From: Candidatus Methylomirabilota bacterium
Lineage (GTDB): Bacteria > Methylomirabilota > Methylomirabilia > Rokubacteriales > DASRDR01
Assembly: GCA_036005065.1 (NCBI GenBank)
Contig: DASYQW010000300.1
Coordinates: forward strand, 1-36,792
Length of the DNA stretch: 36,792 bases
Direction: 5' to 3'
Shown here: positions 14,993-22,939 of the stretch, piece after piece
Numbering within the stretch: the stretch's first letter is position 1
Layout of the letters: every line of letters starts with the position of its first letter
The notes under the pieces: model-generated
Databases searched by the model: none
Told to the model about the DNA's origin: nothing
What the model saw: the letters and a program-made list of their open reading frames with translations, nothing else
Made by a program: the position numbers and the translations under genes

Positions 14993-15478
14993 CTAGAGCG
15001 GAGCGGCCTCGTCCCGCGGCGTGCACACGGGACACGCGGCGAGCCCGAGCTCCAAGGCTTCGGCGGCCGTCTTGTACACGGATCGCTCCGGCTCGGGAAT
15101 GCGAGCGACCCAGGCGCAGCTGCTCCGGTGGAGGAGCCGCCCCCCGCGCCGGCCGCAGAACGGCTCGGCGGGCGCCGGAGGAATTCCGTCCAGACCCGGG
15201 GGGGCCGCCTCGGGCTCAGCCGGGGTCGTCGGGGTCGCCGGCGGAGTCTCGGGCTCCGTCGCGCTCACCGACGAGGAGGCGGACGGCGGAAGAATCGACG
15301 AATCGTCGTTGAGGTTGAGGTTCGTCTCGACGGTCTGGCGAAATTCGTCGCTGGCGCGACGGAACTCGCGCATCGCCCGTCCGAGGGCCCGCCCCAGTTC
15401 CGGGAGCTTGTGCGGCCCGAAGACCACGAGGGCGATCACCAGCAGGACGAGCAGTTCCTGAAACCCGATGTCGAGCAT
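14993..15478 (-). CDS. tatA: TatA/TatB-like translocase subunit fused to an Ada-type metal-binding domain
   Basis: This 161-aa protein starts at the ATG at 15478. Residues 5-21 form the single membrane helix, followed by the FGPHKLPELGRALGRAMREF hinge and amphipathic helix that define TatA/B/E subunits of the twin-arginine export channel. A Pro/Thr/Ala-rich linker covers about residues 60-105. The C-terminus is unusual: Cys108, His117, Cys121 and CPVC (Cys149, Cys152) sit in a pattern like the Ada-type zinc domain (C..RLLHRSSCAWVARI, then YKTAAEALELGLAACPVC). Standard TatA is 60-100 aa without such cysteines. The extra part could bind metal in the cytoplasm and sense or tether substrates. No tatC is seen in the window. 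Confidence 0.8.
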   Translation of the reverse strand: MLDIGFQELLVLLVIALVVFGPHKLPELGRALGRAMREFRRASDEFRQTVETNLNLNDDSSILPPSASSSVSATEPETPPATPTTPAEPEAAPPGLDGIPPAPAEPFCGRRGGRLLHRSSCAWVARIPEPERSVYKTAAEALELGLAACPVCTPRDEAAPL

Positions 15479-15594
15479 GGCCGATCTGGGCCAAATCGTA
15501 CACGATGGCGCAGGACCCCGCACGCCCTTTTGGGCTCAGCGGGGCCGGCGATGCGCTGCCGTCTCAGTGCGGGGCGAAGGGCGATCGACGGGCG

Positions 15595-15948
15595 TCAGCC
15601 GATGAGGGCCGCGACCGCGTTCATCAGGGTCTTCGGCACGAAGGGCTTGGAGACCCGAGCGTCGACCTTGAGGGTGCCGAGGTCCGCGCTCTCGGCCCCG
15701 GTGGCGAGGACCAGGATGGGGATCTTCGAGTACGTGGCGTCCTTCTGGAGGAACGTGATGAGCTCCGGACCGCTCATCTCCGGCATCCGGAGGTCCGTGA
15801 TCACGAGATCGAAGCTGTCCACCTCGATCCGGCGAACCGCCTCGACGCCGTTCGGGACGACCGTCACGGTGTAGCCCGACTTCGACAGGATGTCCTTGAT
15901 GACGGCCAGGATCGAGGGGTCATCGTCGACGGCGAGCACGCGTCGCAT
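15595..15948 (-). CDS. Single-domain response regulator (CheY-like receiver)
   Basis: This 117-aa protein is a bare receiver domain. It has the acidic pocket VDDD (residues 7-10), phospho-acceptor Asp52 in LVITDLRMP, Thr83 in LATGAE and the conserved Lys101 in VSKPF. There is no output domain, so it probably acts by protein-protein contact or in a phosphorelay. The ATG at 15948 is preceded by GGGGAGGG at short spacing. No cognate kinase is adjacent; neighbours are the tatA-like gene and a YjzC-like gene on the same strand. Confidence 0.9.
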   Translation of the reverse strand: MRRVLAVDDDPSILAVIKDILSKSGYTVTVVPNGVEAVRRIEVDSFDLVITDLRMPEMSGPELITFLQKDATYSKIPILVLATGAESADLGTLKVDARVSKPFVPKTLMNAVAALIG

Positions 15949-16082
15949 AACCCTCCCCGCAAGGTGCCGGCGGACTCCGGGCGTCCGTCTCTCGATGTCG
16001 GTACCCGTCGCGCCCGCTCATGGTAGTCCGCCGGGGGCAACCCGTCAATAGGCCCGGACGGGCCGGCCAAGCGAGCAGGATT

Positions 16083-16331
16083 CTACAGGGCGTGGAGCTG
16101 GGCCGTGGAGCGCGGGCCGGCCGGCCGGTCTCGACGCCGCGAGCGGAGGACCTCCACGTAGATGACGGCACTCCCGCACTGCGGACAGGGCGGGAAATCC
16201 TCTCCCCCGAAGAGGTGCATCATCTGAAAGGGCAGGTAGTGCCCCTCGTGGATCGCCGCGTACTTCGCCGACCGCGGGACGATCTCTCCCGCCGGATACG
16301 GAGGTCGGCTCGGTCCGTCGTTGCCGGTCAT
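16083..16331 (-). CDS. Small YjzC-like CxxC protein, 82 aa
   Basis: The ATG at 16331 has a GGGAGG site 7 nt upstream, which decides the start. The sequence PAGEIVPRSAKYAAIHEGHY, followed by a GGEDFPPCPQCGSAVIYVEV segment, resembles YjzC-type small proteins (pattern G.xxP.SG.Y ... GE.FPPC..C). The CPQC pair (Cys49, Cys52) is a rubredoxin-like knuckle that could bind zinc with a partner or another subunit. The C-terminal 20 residues are basic and look disordered. Function is unknown. Confidence 0.6.
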   Translation of the reverse strand: MTGNDGPSRPPYPAGEIVPRSAKYAAIHEGHYLPFQMMHLFGGEDFPPCPQCGSAVIYVEVLRSRRRDRPAGPRSTAQLHAL

Positions 16332-16489
16332 CGTCGTGCCTCCCGCGTTCCTCGGTCGAGTGTTCGGAGAACGCGTGCACCGGTAGGCCGTGCAAGGACC
16401 ATACCGAACGGAGCCGCCGCGAGGACCTGCCATCCGCGCCAGGCCCGGCAGAGGGGCCCGGCGCCGGGGCCGCGAGATCGTCGCCCCTC

Positions 16490-17407
16490 TCACACTTCGA
16501 TCTGATAGACGGGATGGGTCCCCGGGAACCCTCGGAGGGCGACGTTGCCCAGGAGCTTGGCGGACGCCCCTTTTGGCCCGAGGGCGCTCAGGGCATCGTG
16601 GGAGATCACCAGGGAGTTCCGCCCGGCGCCCCGGCCGTAGAGGCTTTCCATGACGGCCCCGAGCCGCACCGTCTTCAGGACGGCGAGCCCGGTTCGGTTG
16701 CCGCGCGTGTCGGTGAAGGTCGGACCCACGTGGAGACTGGCCCGGAACGCGACCTCGACGCCGGGAGGCATCAACTGGTTGACCCCCGGCAGCCGGGCGT
16801 ACATCCCCTGCACGGCTTCCAGCGCCTGGTCTACCCGCTCGAAGCAGAACAGGAACCCGTCGCCGTGCCCGTCGACACACCGCGTCCCGTACTCACGGGC
16901 CACCGGGATGAAGGCCGTCTCGATCCGCCGGAGCAGATCACGGAAGAACTCGTCCCCGCGCTCCCGGATGAGCTCCGTCGACTGGATCAAGTCGAGCACC
17001 AGGACGGCCTCGGTACCGCCGATCCGCTCGGCCTCCACGCGGGCCGCCGCCGCCGCCTGCTCCCGCTGGGCCTCCTGTCGCTCGCGGGCCCAGGCCTTGT
17101 ACCGGGCTTCGCGGGCGCGGGCGATCCGGGCCTCCCAGCGACGCAGCCCCGCCAGCACCACCATCCCTGCCAGCAAGGCGCCCAGCAGGATGATGAGCTC
17201 GACGACCAGGCCGACGCCGGTATAGGGGTGCGTCCAGGCGCCGGCCGGCAGCCAGTCCGGAAAGAGCCGCAGGGCGACCCACACGAGCCCCCCGAGGCTC
17301 AGGAGGACGGTGGCGAGGACGGCCACCCACCGGATGACGACGACCAGAACGGTCGGGGGGAGACGCGGGGCCGAATGCTCCTGGGATGCGTCGGAGGGAC
17401 CGGCCAT
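16490..17407 (-). CDS. Membrane protein with class III adenylate/guanylate cyclase-like domain
   Basis: This 305-aa protein has two membrane helices (about residues 18-48 and 64-88), a charged coiled-coil linker rich in Arg, Glu and Ala (90-130), and a cyclase homology domain (131-305). Metal-binding aspartates are seen at Asp139 (VLVLDLIQSTEL) and Asp183 (GHGDGFLFCF). The lysine that usually selects ATP or GTP four residues before the second Asp is Asp179 here, so it may have altered nucleotide use or be inactive. The later part contains a normal ASLHVGPTF segment. It is downstream of a GAF/HD-GYP gene on the same strand with a gap of about 150 nt, which suggests linked cyclic-nucleotide signalling, though shared transcription is unproven. 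Confidence 0.75.
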   Translation of the reverse strand: MAGPSDASQEHSAPRLPPTVLVVVIRWVAVLATVLLSLGGLVWVALRLFPDWLPAGAWTHPYTGVGLVVELIILLGALLAGMVVLAGLRRWEARIARAREARYKAWARERQEAQREQAAAAARVEAERIGGTEAVLVLDLIQSTELIRERGDEFFRDLLRRIETAFIPVAREYGTRCVDGHGDGFLFCFERVDQALEAVQGMYARLPGVNQLMPPGVEVAFRASLHVGPTFTDTRGNRTGLAVLKTVRLGAVMESLYGRGAGRNSLVISHDALSALGPKGASAKLLGNVALRGFPGTHPVYQIEV

Positions 17408-17557
17408 GACGTTCCGGGAGTGGTCTATCGGCTCAGCTCGGAGTGGCGGCGCCCGCTGCCCGCCCGCCTCGGGGGGAGCGGTCCACCCCGTCTCGGCAGG
17501 CCGCTGCGTTCCGTCGTTCCCGCCCGACGACGTCCCGCATCAGCTCGCCCAGGACCG

Positions 17558-19567
17558 TCAGTCGGGGTTGCGGGGGCGGCCGGCCCTTCGTGGGTCGAAC
17601 ACCTGGGCCTCGACGAAGAGATCGAGCAAGACCGGGTCGACACGCCCCGACCGCGCTTCGGTTCGCAAGATGTCCAGCGCCCGCTCGGCAGGCACCGCGC
17701 GCTTGTAGGGGCGGTCGGAGGCCGCCAGCGCATCGAAGATGTCCGAGATGGTCATCATGCGGGCCTGGATGGGGACCTCGACATCCCGCACCCGCCGCGG
17801 ATAACCGGAGCCGTCGAGCCGCTCATGGTGGCTGTAGGCGATGAGGGGCACGCGCCGGAGCTCCTTGGTCCACGGGATCTGCATGAGGAAGCGGAAGCTG
17901 TGCGTCACGTGCGATTCGATCTCGAGCCGCTCCTGCTCGTTCAGGCTGCCCTTCGGAATGGCGAGGTTCGAGATCTCGTAGTCGGTGAGGTAGGGGCGCA
18001 GGGTGCCGTCGAAATAGGGATACCGGAGGTCGGTCAGGAGCCCGAGGTTCGTCGTGACCTCCGACCTGGTCACCGTGGGCTCGTTGAGCCGCAGGATCAG
18101 CTCGAGCTGCCGATCCGCTTCCGCGAGCCTGACCTCCAGCTCCTCCTCGAGCTGCTTGATGTGCGGGCGCGCCCGCTCCGATCCCAGCCGTGTGATGAGG
18201 TCGATGATCCGGCGCGTGTACTCGTACTGAAGAGAGCGCTTGATGAAGTCGAAGCGCGTGCGGATCACGCCCATCTCGGGCTCGTAGAGCTTCTTGGCCT
18301 TGACGAGGACGTGCTCCCGGACCCCGACCTTCCCGATGTCGTGGAGGATCGAGGCGTACTCGAGCTCCTTCAGCTCTTCGCGCGTGAAGTGCACGTCCCG
18401 GAACGGGCCCGCGGTGACCCGATCGACCACCTGCGCCAGCCCCACCGTCAGCCGGGCCACCCGATCCGAGTGACCGGCGGTGGCGGGGTCTCGTTGCTCG
18501 ATCGCGGTCACCGAGGCCCTCACGATGCCCTCGAGGAGGCCCTCGATCCGGGTCAGGAGGAGCGCCTTGTTCAGGCTGACCGCGGCCAGGCTCGCCAGCG
18601 AGCTGACCATCTCCTGGTCGTGGGACCCGAACGGCAGCACCTCCGCCTCGGCCGCCTCGGGCGTGTCGAGGCGGATGCGGGGGGAGCGCTTCTTGTTGAT
18701 GACCTGGATGACCCCGATGATCTCGTCGGTGTGGTCCACCATCGGGATGACCAGCATGGAGACCGTGCGGTAGGCGAGCGCCTGGTCCATCCGCGGGTTG
18801 TGGGAGAACTCGACGTCGGCCGGGAGGCGGTAGACGTCCGGGAGGTTCAGCGGCGCTCGCGTCAGGGCGACGCATCCCGCGATGCTGGCACGCGTCAACG
18901 GGAGGCGCGCGCTCTTGAGGTCCAGGCTCTTCGAGTCGTTCTGGGCCACGACGAACCGGAGCGTCCGCTCGCCCTGGGCCTCCCACTGTCCGGGGTCGGT
19001 GTCCTTCTCCTCCACGAGGTAGAGGCTTCCGGCGTCCGCGGTGGTGACCTCCCGGCATTTGGTCAGGATCAGCTCCATCAGCCGGTTGACGTCACGCTCG
19101 GCCGACAGGGCGAGGGCGACCCGGTTGAACTCGGTGAAGTCGGTGGCCTGGCGGAGGAGCTCCGTCCGAAGCCCCTGGGCCGCCTGCTGGTCGGCCAGGT
19201 AGCGGAGGGTCGTCCGAAGCTTCCGGTTGAGGTGCCCGGGGTGGCAGGGTCGCTCGAGGAAGTCGTCGACCTGGGCGCCCAGTGCCCGGACGGCCGCGTC
19301 CAGCTCGTCCCGCTCGGCCAGCACGAGAATGGACACCGGGGCCGGGGTCAGGGTACGCCGCCAGCGCTCGATGGCCGTCGGCTCCGAGCGGAGCCTGGCC
19401 CAGTCGGCCACCACGATGACCTGGTCGAAGGACGGCAGCCGCGGCGGGATCTCGCCCCCCGCCCCCAGGGGCACCATGACGAGCTCGGGGTCTTCGGTGA
19501 GAAGCCCCCGCACGGCCGTCGCTTCCTCGCCCGCCGTCCAGAGAAGGAGGCCCTTCAGCCCTCCCAT
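17558..19567 (-). CDS. GAF and HD-GYP domain protein, putative cyclic-di-GMP phosphodiesterase
   Basis: The ATG at 19567 has an AGGAG site 7 nt upstream, giving 669 aa. Residues 1-125 look like a receiver-fold domain lacking the phospho-acceptor Asp. Residues about 150-340 are a GAF domain (LSAERDVNRLMELILTK, DEIIGVIQVINKK). The HD-GYP domain begins near 345, with His366 (AGHSDRV), HDIGKVGV (409-416), His553 (ESHVTHSF) and HHERLDGSGYP (580-590). These are the metal and substrate motifs of c-di-GMP phosphodiesterases. Between HDIGK and the later motifs lies an insert of about 100 residues with coiled-coil character (QLEEELEVRLAEADRQLELI). It probably acts in the cytoplasm on a second messenger in response to a GAF ligand. 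A promoter is predicted just upstream. Confidence 0.9.
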   Translation of the reverse strand: MGGLKGLLLWTAGEEATAVRGLLTEDPELVMVPLGAGGEIPPRLPSFDQVIVVADWARLRSEPTAIERWRRTLTPAPVSILVLAERDELDAAVRALGAQVDDFLERPCHPGHLNRKLRTTLRYLADQQAAQGLRTELLRQATDFTEFNRVALALSAERDVNRLMELILTKCREVTTADAGSLYLVEEKDTDPGQWEAQGERTLRFVVAQNDSKSLDLKSARLPLTRASIAGCVALTRAPLNLPDVYRLPADVEFSHNPRMDQALAYRTVSMLVIPMVDHTDEIIGVIQVINKKRSPRIRLDTPEAAEAEVLPFGSHDQEMVSSLASLAAVSLNKALLLTRIEGLLEGIVRASVTAIEQRDPATAGHSDRVARLTVGLAQVVDRVTAGPFRDVHFTREELKELEYASILHDIGKVGVREHVLVKAKKLYEPEMGVIRTRFDFIKRSLQYEYTRRIIDLITRLGSERARPHIKQLEEELEVRLAEADRQLELILRLNEPTVTRSEVTTNLGLLTDLRYPYFDGTLRPYLTDYEISNLAIPKGSLNEQERLEIESHVTHSFRFLMQIPWTKELRRVPLIAYSHHERLDGSGYPRRVRDVEVPIQARMMTISDIFDALAASDRPYKRAVPAERALDILRTEARSGRVDPVLLDLFVEAQVFDPRRAGRPRNPD

Positions 19568-19624
19568 CCGGATTCTCCTCCTCAGCTCCGACCCCGAGTT
19601 CCGACCGCAGGGAGCCAGTAGAGT

Positions 19625-19654
19625 ATAATGCGAGGCCGCGCCGAGGCCTGTCAA
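19625..19654 (-). promoter_or_regulatory. Predicted promoter of the HD-GYP gene
   Basis: On the minus strand a perfect -35 TTGACA (19654-19649) is followed after 18 nt by CATTAT (19630-19625), with TATACT overlapping slightly downstream. It lies about 60 nt ahead of the gene start. Confidence 0.5.
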
Positions 19655-19780
19655 GATTCGAGTTTACTTACGCGGGCTCCCCTGGACGGGGAGCAGGGCC
19701 TTGTAGGACGGGAGGTTGGGCCGCGCGGGAGCCTACTCTGGCGAAGCCTCCCTCACCCGCGGGGTCGGCGTCGGAGTCGC

Positions 19781-20107
19781 TTACTCCGGGCGGGCTGGCG
19801 TGGACGGTCCCGTCCGTCGGAGGCCGGGGCGCATCACGGCGGCCACGACCACGAGGAACACCAGGACGTTGATGGGAAGGAGGAGCGGGAGCCGACTCCG
19901 AGAGGCGTCCAGGAACGTCTTCGAGGCGCGCTCACCCGTGACGGTCTGGGCGCTCAGGGTCGCGGCGGCCGCGACGAGACAGTAGAGGGCGAGAATGAGA
20001 CACAGGGCGCCAGCGGCCCGGCGCAATGTCCGCCGGTTTCGCCGGGCGCTCCCGATCCCGAAGGCTCGACGTCGCCGGGTCCGAAGCATTGCCGGAGGAG
20101 GCTGCAA
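19781..20107 (-). CDS. Hypothetical two-helix membrane protein, 108 aa or shorter
   Basis: The frame encodes a basic N-terminus (LRTRRRRAFGIGSARRNRRT), a membrane helix (AAGALCLILALYCLVAAAA), a polar loop and a second helix (LLLPINVLVFLVVVAAVM) before a TAA stop. An inner start at the ATG at 20089 is possible. It follows the ctaG gene by about 50 nt on the same strand, so it could belong to the tlpA-ctaG unit. I do not recognise a family. Membrane-like composition arises easily in GC-rich shadow frames, but the two clean helices with basic flanks favour a real gene. Confidence 0.45.
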   Translation of the reverse strand: MQPPPAMLRTRRRRAFGIGSARRNRRTLRRAAGALCLILALYCLVAAAATLSAQTVTGERASKTFLDASRSRLPLLLPINVLVFLVVVAAVMRPGLRRTGPSTPARPE

Positions 20108-20160
20108 GGAGAATGCCGGCTCGCGGCCCTATCCCCGGAGAGGCAGCGCCTTCGCCGGCC

Positions 20161-21033
20161 TCACGACCCGGCCCGGTCGCGGGGCAGGGCCGGCTCCGGC
20201 TGCTCGCGCTCGCCGGCATTCATCGCCTGGGCGACGAGCGCGAGGATGGCGATCAGGTACATGTGACCTCCTGACCACATGATCCCGCCCCCGAGCGCCT
20301 GGTCGTCGAGCGGGGTGAGGCCGAACAGCCCCGAGGCCCGAGCGTAAGAGGGATACAGCACGCGCTCGGTGAGGCCGATGACGGCTCCCAGGAGGGTGTT
20401 CTGCGCCGTCGCCAGGACCAGGTACGCGATCCGCAGGCCATAGTAGAGCCCGCCGGGCCGCGGCCACCGGCAGCGCGGTGCCGGGTTGACGATCGGCCAC
20501 CAGAAGAGGATGGCGGTGCCGAAGAAGGCCAGGTGCTCCACGTCGTGAAGGACGGGAGAGCCCAGGGCGGCCTCGTACGCCGCGGGGAGATGCCAGGCCC
20601 ACAGGTTCACCGCGTAGAGGAGCCCGGCGACCGGGAGCCAGGTGAGCCGGCGCAGGGCCTGACGAAGCGGACTCGCCTGGGTCAGCGCCCCCTGGAGGGC
20701 GCGGCGGACCCCCCGGGGCAGCGCCCAGATGACGAGGGGGAACGGATTGCCGAGGAGGAGACACGGCGGGGCGACCATCAGGAGAAGCTGGTGCTGCACC
20801 ATGTGCGCGCTGAAGAGGACATGGGCGAGCTGCTCGATCGGCGACATGAGCGCCAGGACCACGCTGGCCAGGCCCGCGAGGTACGCGCCGACCCGCCACA
20901 GCGACGCGATCTGCCGGTAACCCTGGCGCCGAAGGCGGCACCAGCCATGGACGTAGGCGCCTCCGGCCGCGAGCACGACGAGGGCGGGGCCGGGGCGCCA
21001 GGGCCAGTCGAACCAGGCGGAACCGAAGTCCAC
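20161..21033 (-). CDS. ctaG: CtaG-family cytochrome c oxidase assembly membrane protein (caa3-type)
   Basis: This 290-aa polytopic protein (about seven helices) matches the caa3_CtaG family, which is required for assembly of the copper-containing cytochrome oxidase. Key family features are HMVQHQLLL near residue 77, HDVEHLAFFG with conserved histidines mid-protein, and DDQALGGGIMWSGGHMYLIA near the C-terminus. The histidines and Met-rich helices suit copper handling. The start is GTG at 21033, only 2 nt after the tlpA stop, so translation is likely coupled. Together with TlpA this points to cytochrome oxidase or cytochrome c maturation. No oxidase structural gene is present in the window. Confidence 0.88.
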   Translation of the reverse strand: MDFGSAWFDWPWRPGPALVVLAAGGAYVHGWCRLRRQGYRQIASLWRVGAYLAGLASVVLALMSPIEQLAHVLFSAHMVQHQLLLMVAPPCLLLGNPFPLVIWALPRGVRRALQGALTQASPLRQALRRLTWLPVAGLLYAVNLWAWHLPAAYEAALGSPVLHDVEHLAFFGTAILFWWPIVNPAPRCRWPRPGGLYYGLRIAYLVLATAQNTLLGAVIGLTERVLYPSYARASGLFGLTPLDDQALGGGIMWSGGHMYLIAILALVAQAMNAGEREQPEPALPRDRAGS

Positions 21034-21035
21034 GA

Positions 21036-21641
21036 TCAGCGGGCCGCGACTCCGCGAGGCGGCGCCGCCAGGAGCTCGCTGATGAAGGCGCGCGCCTCGG
21101 GCGCGTTCCAGTCTCGGTACCCGAGCGCGGTGCCGATCACCGCGCCGTCCCGGCCGATGAGGAACGTGGCCGGCAGTCCGGGCACGTGAAGCTCCCGGGC
21201 GACCTGGCCCTCCGCGTCACGGAGGATCGGAAAGGTCACGCCGAGCTCGCGGACGTAGGCCTGCACGGCCCGGACCGGCTCCTGGTAGTTGACGGCGACC
21301 ACCGTGAGGCCGCGATCGGTGAGGTCACGCGAGAGCGCTTCCATGGCGGGCATCTCGGCCCGGCAGGGCTCGCACCAGGTGGCCCAGAAGTTCAGGAGGA
21401 TCACGCGGCCGCGGAAGTCCTCGAGGTGGACCCGCCGACCCGCCAGGTCGGACAGCGCGATCCGCGGCACGGGGGCCGGCGTCGCCGGTCGCACGATCTG
21501 AAACGCCCGGGAGCCCCCACCGAGAGGATGCTCCCGCGCGCGAACCCACACGGCGGCCACGCCCAGCGTCGCGGCGAGAATGCCCACCGCGAGCGCCAGC
21601 TCGATCCACGGCCCCCGGCCACGTCCCCCGAGGTCGGTCAT
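21036..21641 (-). CDS. TlpA/ResA-like thiol-disulfide oxidoreductase
   Basis: This 201-aa protein is anchored by an N-terminal membrane helix (WIELALAVGILAATLGVAAV). The ATG at 21641 is chosen since it places that helix near the N-terminus; a longer frame to 21716 would overlap the divergent gene. The periplasmic thioredoxin fold of the AhpC-TSA/Redoxin type opens with IALSDLAGRRVHLEDFRGRV. The active site is WCEPC (Cys90, Cys93), and the cis-proline loop is GLPATFLIGRDG. Such proteins reduce apo-cytochrome c or copper-site cysteines of cytochrome oxidase. The next gene, ctaG, begins 2 nt after its stop, which supports a role in oxidase assembly. Confidence 0.88.
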   Translation of the reverse strand: MTDLGGRGRGPWIELALAVGILAATLGVAAVWVRAREHPLGGGSRAFQIVRPATPAPVPRIALSDLAGRRVHLEDFRGRVILLNFWATWCEPCRAEMPAMEALSRDLTDRGLTVVAVNYQEPVRAVQAYVRELGVTFPILRDAEGQVARELHVPGLPATFLIGRDGAVIGTALGYRDWNAPEARAFISELLAAPPRGVAAR

Positions 21642-21709
21642 GCGCGAGCCTCGAGTCCCACGAGCCAGATCATACAGGAAGGGATGATACACTGCCCCGG
21701 GGAAGGCCC

Positions 21710-22648
21710 ATGGCAACTGCCTCCTCCCGACCGATGCGGATCTGCTCGCTCCTCCCCAGCGCCACCGAGATCGTCTTCACGCTCGGCCTCGGCGACCGGC
21801 TGGTCGGCATCACCCACGAGTGCGACCATCCCCCGGAAGCGCGCCGCCTCCCGGTCGTCACCCGGAGCGTCGTCGACCATGCCGCGAGCGGGAGCCGCGA
21901 GATCCACCGCCACGTGACCCGCGCCGTCCACGAGGGCTCGAGCCTCTACGCGCTCGACCACACGCGACTCCGGGAGCTCGACCCGGATCTGATCCTGACC
22001 CAGGAGCTCTGCGCCGTGTGCGCGGTCGCCTACGGCGACGTCGAGAAAGCGGTCCGTCGGCTCCCCGGCGAGCGCACGGTCGTGTCGCTCGAGCCCACGA
22101 CGCTCCGGGGCATCCTCGAGACCATCGAGCGGGTCGGCGAGCTCGCCGGCGTGCCCGAGCGCGCGGCGGCGGCAGTCCGGGCGCTCCAGCAGCGGATCGA
22201 CCAGGTGACCGAGCGGGCGGGGGCGGCGCCGACGCGACCGCGGGTGTTCGCCGCCGAATGGCTCGATCCGCCGTTTATCGGCGGGCACTGGGTTCCCGAG
22301 ATGGTGCGCCGGGCCGGGGGGCGCGATGGGCTGGGTCGCGAGGGGCGGCCGTCGACCGAGATCGCCTGGCCGGAGGTCGCGGCCTACGACCCCGAGGTCG
22401 TGGTCCTCATGCCGTGCGGCTTCGATCTCTCGCGCACGATCGCCGAACTGGACGGCGCGGCGCGGCCGCCCGAGTGGCAGCGGCTGAGCGCGGTCCGCGC
22501 CGGGCAGGTCTACGCGGTGAACGGCTCGGCCTACTTCAACCGCCCCGGCCCGCGCATCGTCGAGGGGCTCGAGATCCTGGCCGAGATCCTCCACCCCGAC
22601 CGCTTCCCGCGGACCGCGCCGCATGATGCCTGGCGCCGACTCGGCTGA
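21710..22648 (+). CDS. Cobalamin-binding periplasmic-fold protein (BtuF-like) without signal peptide
   Basis: This 312-aa protein has the BtuF/FhuD-like fold: RICSLLPSATEIVFTLGLGD at the start, VGITHECDHPPEA, and a helix bridge followed by PRVFAAEWLDPPFIGGHWVP and LSAVRAGQVYAVNGSAYFNR. The family is used for vitamin B12 or siderophore uptake. No signal peptide or lipobox precedes the domain, so it is probably cytoplasmic, as are many short cobalamin-binding protein homologues. The ATG at 21710 has a GGGGAAGG site 3 nt upstream; an ATG at 21734 is an alternative. The two cysteines of ELCAVCAVAYGDV are notable. No permease or ATPase gene is adjacent. It is divergent from tlpA. Confidence 0.8.
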   Translation: MATASSRPMRICSLLPSATEIVFTLGLGDRLVGITHECDHPPEARRLPVVTRSVVDHAASGSREIHRHVTRAVHEGSSLYALDHTRLRELDPDLILTQELCAVCAVAYGDVEKAVRRLPGERTVVSLEPTTLRGILETIERVGELAGVPERAAAAVRALQQRIDQVTERAGAAPTRPRVFAAEWLDPPFIGGHWVPEMVRRAGGRDGLGREGRPSTEIAWPEVAAYDPEVVVLMPCGFDLSRTIAELDGAARPPEWQRLSAVRAGQVYAVNGSAYFNRPGPRIVEGLEILAEILHPDRFPRTAPHDAWRRLG

Positions 22649-22652
22649 ACGA

Positions 22653-22679
22653 CCGGAGGGGCCTCGACGGCCCCTCCGG
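22653..22679 (+). terminator. GC-rich hairpin after the BtuF-like gene
   Basis: CCGGAGGGGCC and GGCCCCTCCGG form an 11-bp perfect stem with loop TCGAC, 5 nt after the BtuF-like stop. It nearly repeats the hairpin at 2741-2764. No T-tract follows. Confidence 0.55.
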
Positions 22680-22704
22680 ACGACACCCTGTGCCCGAACA
22701 CACC

Positions 22705-22730
22705 GCGAGCGCCGGCGCCCCGGCGCTCGC
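22705..22730 (-). terminator. GC-rich hairpin after the DUF1059 gene
   Basis: GCGAGCGCCGG and CCGGCGCTCGC form an 11-bp perfect stem with a 4-nt loop, 20 nt beyond the stop of the DUF1059 gene on the minus strand, between two convergent genes. Confidence 0.5.
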
Positions 22731-22750
22731 CAGTCGTTCGGCGAACGCGG

Positions 22751-22924
22751 CTACTTGTCCTTGATCGCCGCGCGGACCTTGGCGGCCACGTCGGGCGGGA
22801 TGGTCGTCATCCCGTGGTCCTTCTTCGCGTGCTCGGTCGCCTTGGCCATCACGTCCTCGGTGTCCATCCCCTCGACCACGGCCTTGCAGCCGGGCATGAG
22901 GTCACTGCAGCGCAGGATCTTCAT
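22751..22924 (-). CDS. DUF1059 family small protein, 57 aa
   Basis: Translation from the ATG at 22924 (GGAGG 4 nt upstream) gives MKILRCSDLMPGCKAVVEGM and then ATEHAKKDHGMTTIPPDVAA to a lysine-rich end. This is the DUF1059 pattern: a Cys near the start, PGC, then an acidic helix and a HA..DHGM motif. The conserved cysteines and histidines suggest metal or redox sensitivity, but the family function is unknown. It lies 15 nt after the DUF3309 gene on the same strand, so the two are probably co-transcribed. Confidence 0.85.
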   Translation of the reverse strand: MKILRCSDLMPGCKAVVEGMDTEDVMAKATEHAKKDHGMTTIPPDVAAKVRAAIKDK

Positions 22925-22939
22925 GTCGCCTCCAACCTG

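Noticed and set aside
16514-19621. A plus-strand open frame of over 1000 codons opposite the HD-GYP and cyclase-like genes
   Set aside because: It is the exact antisense of well-defined domains and shows no domain of its own.
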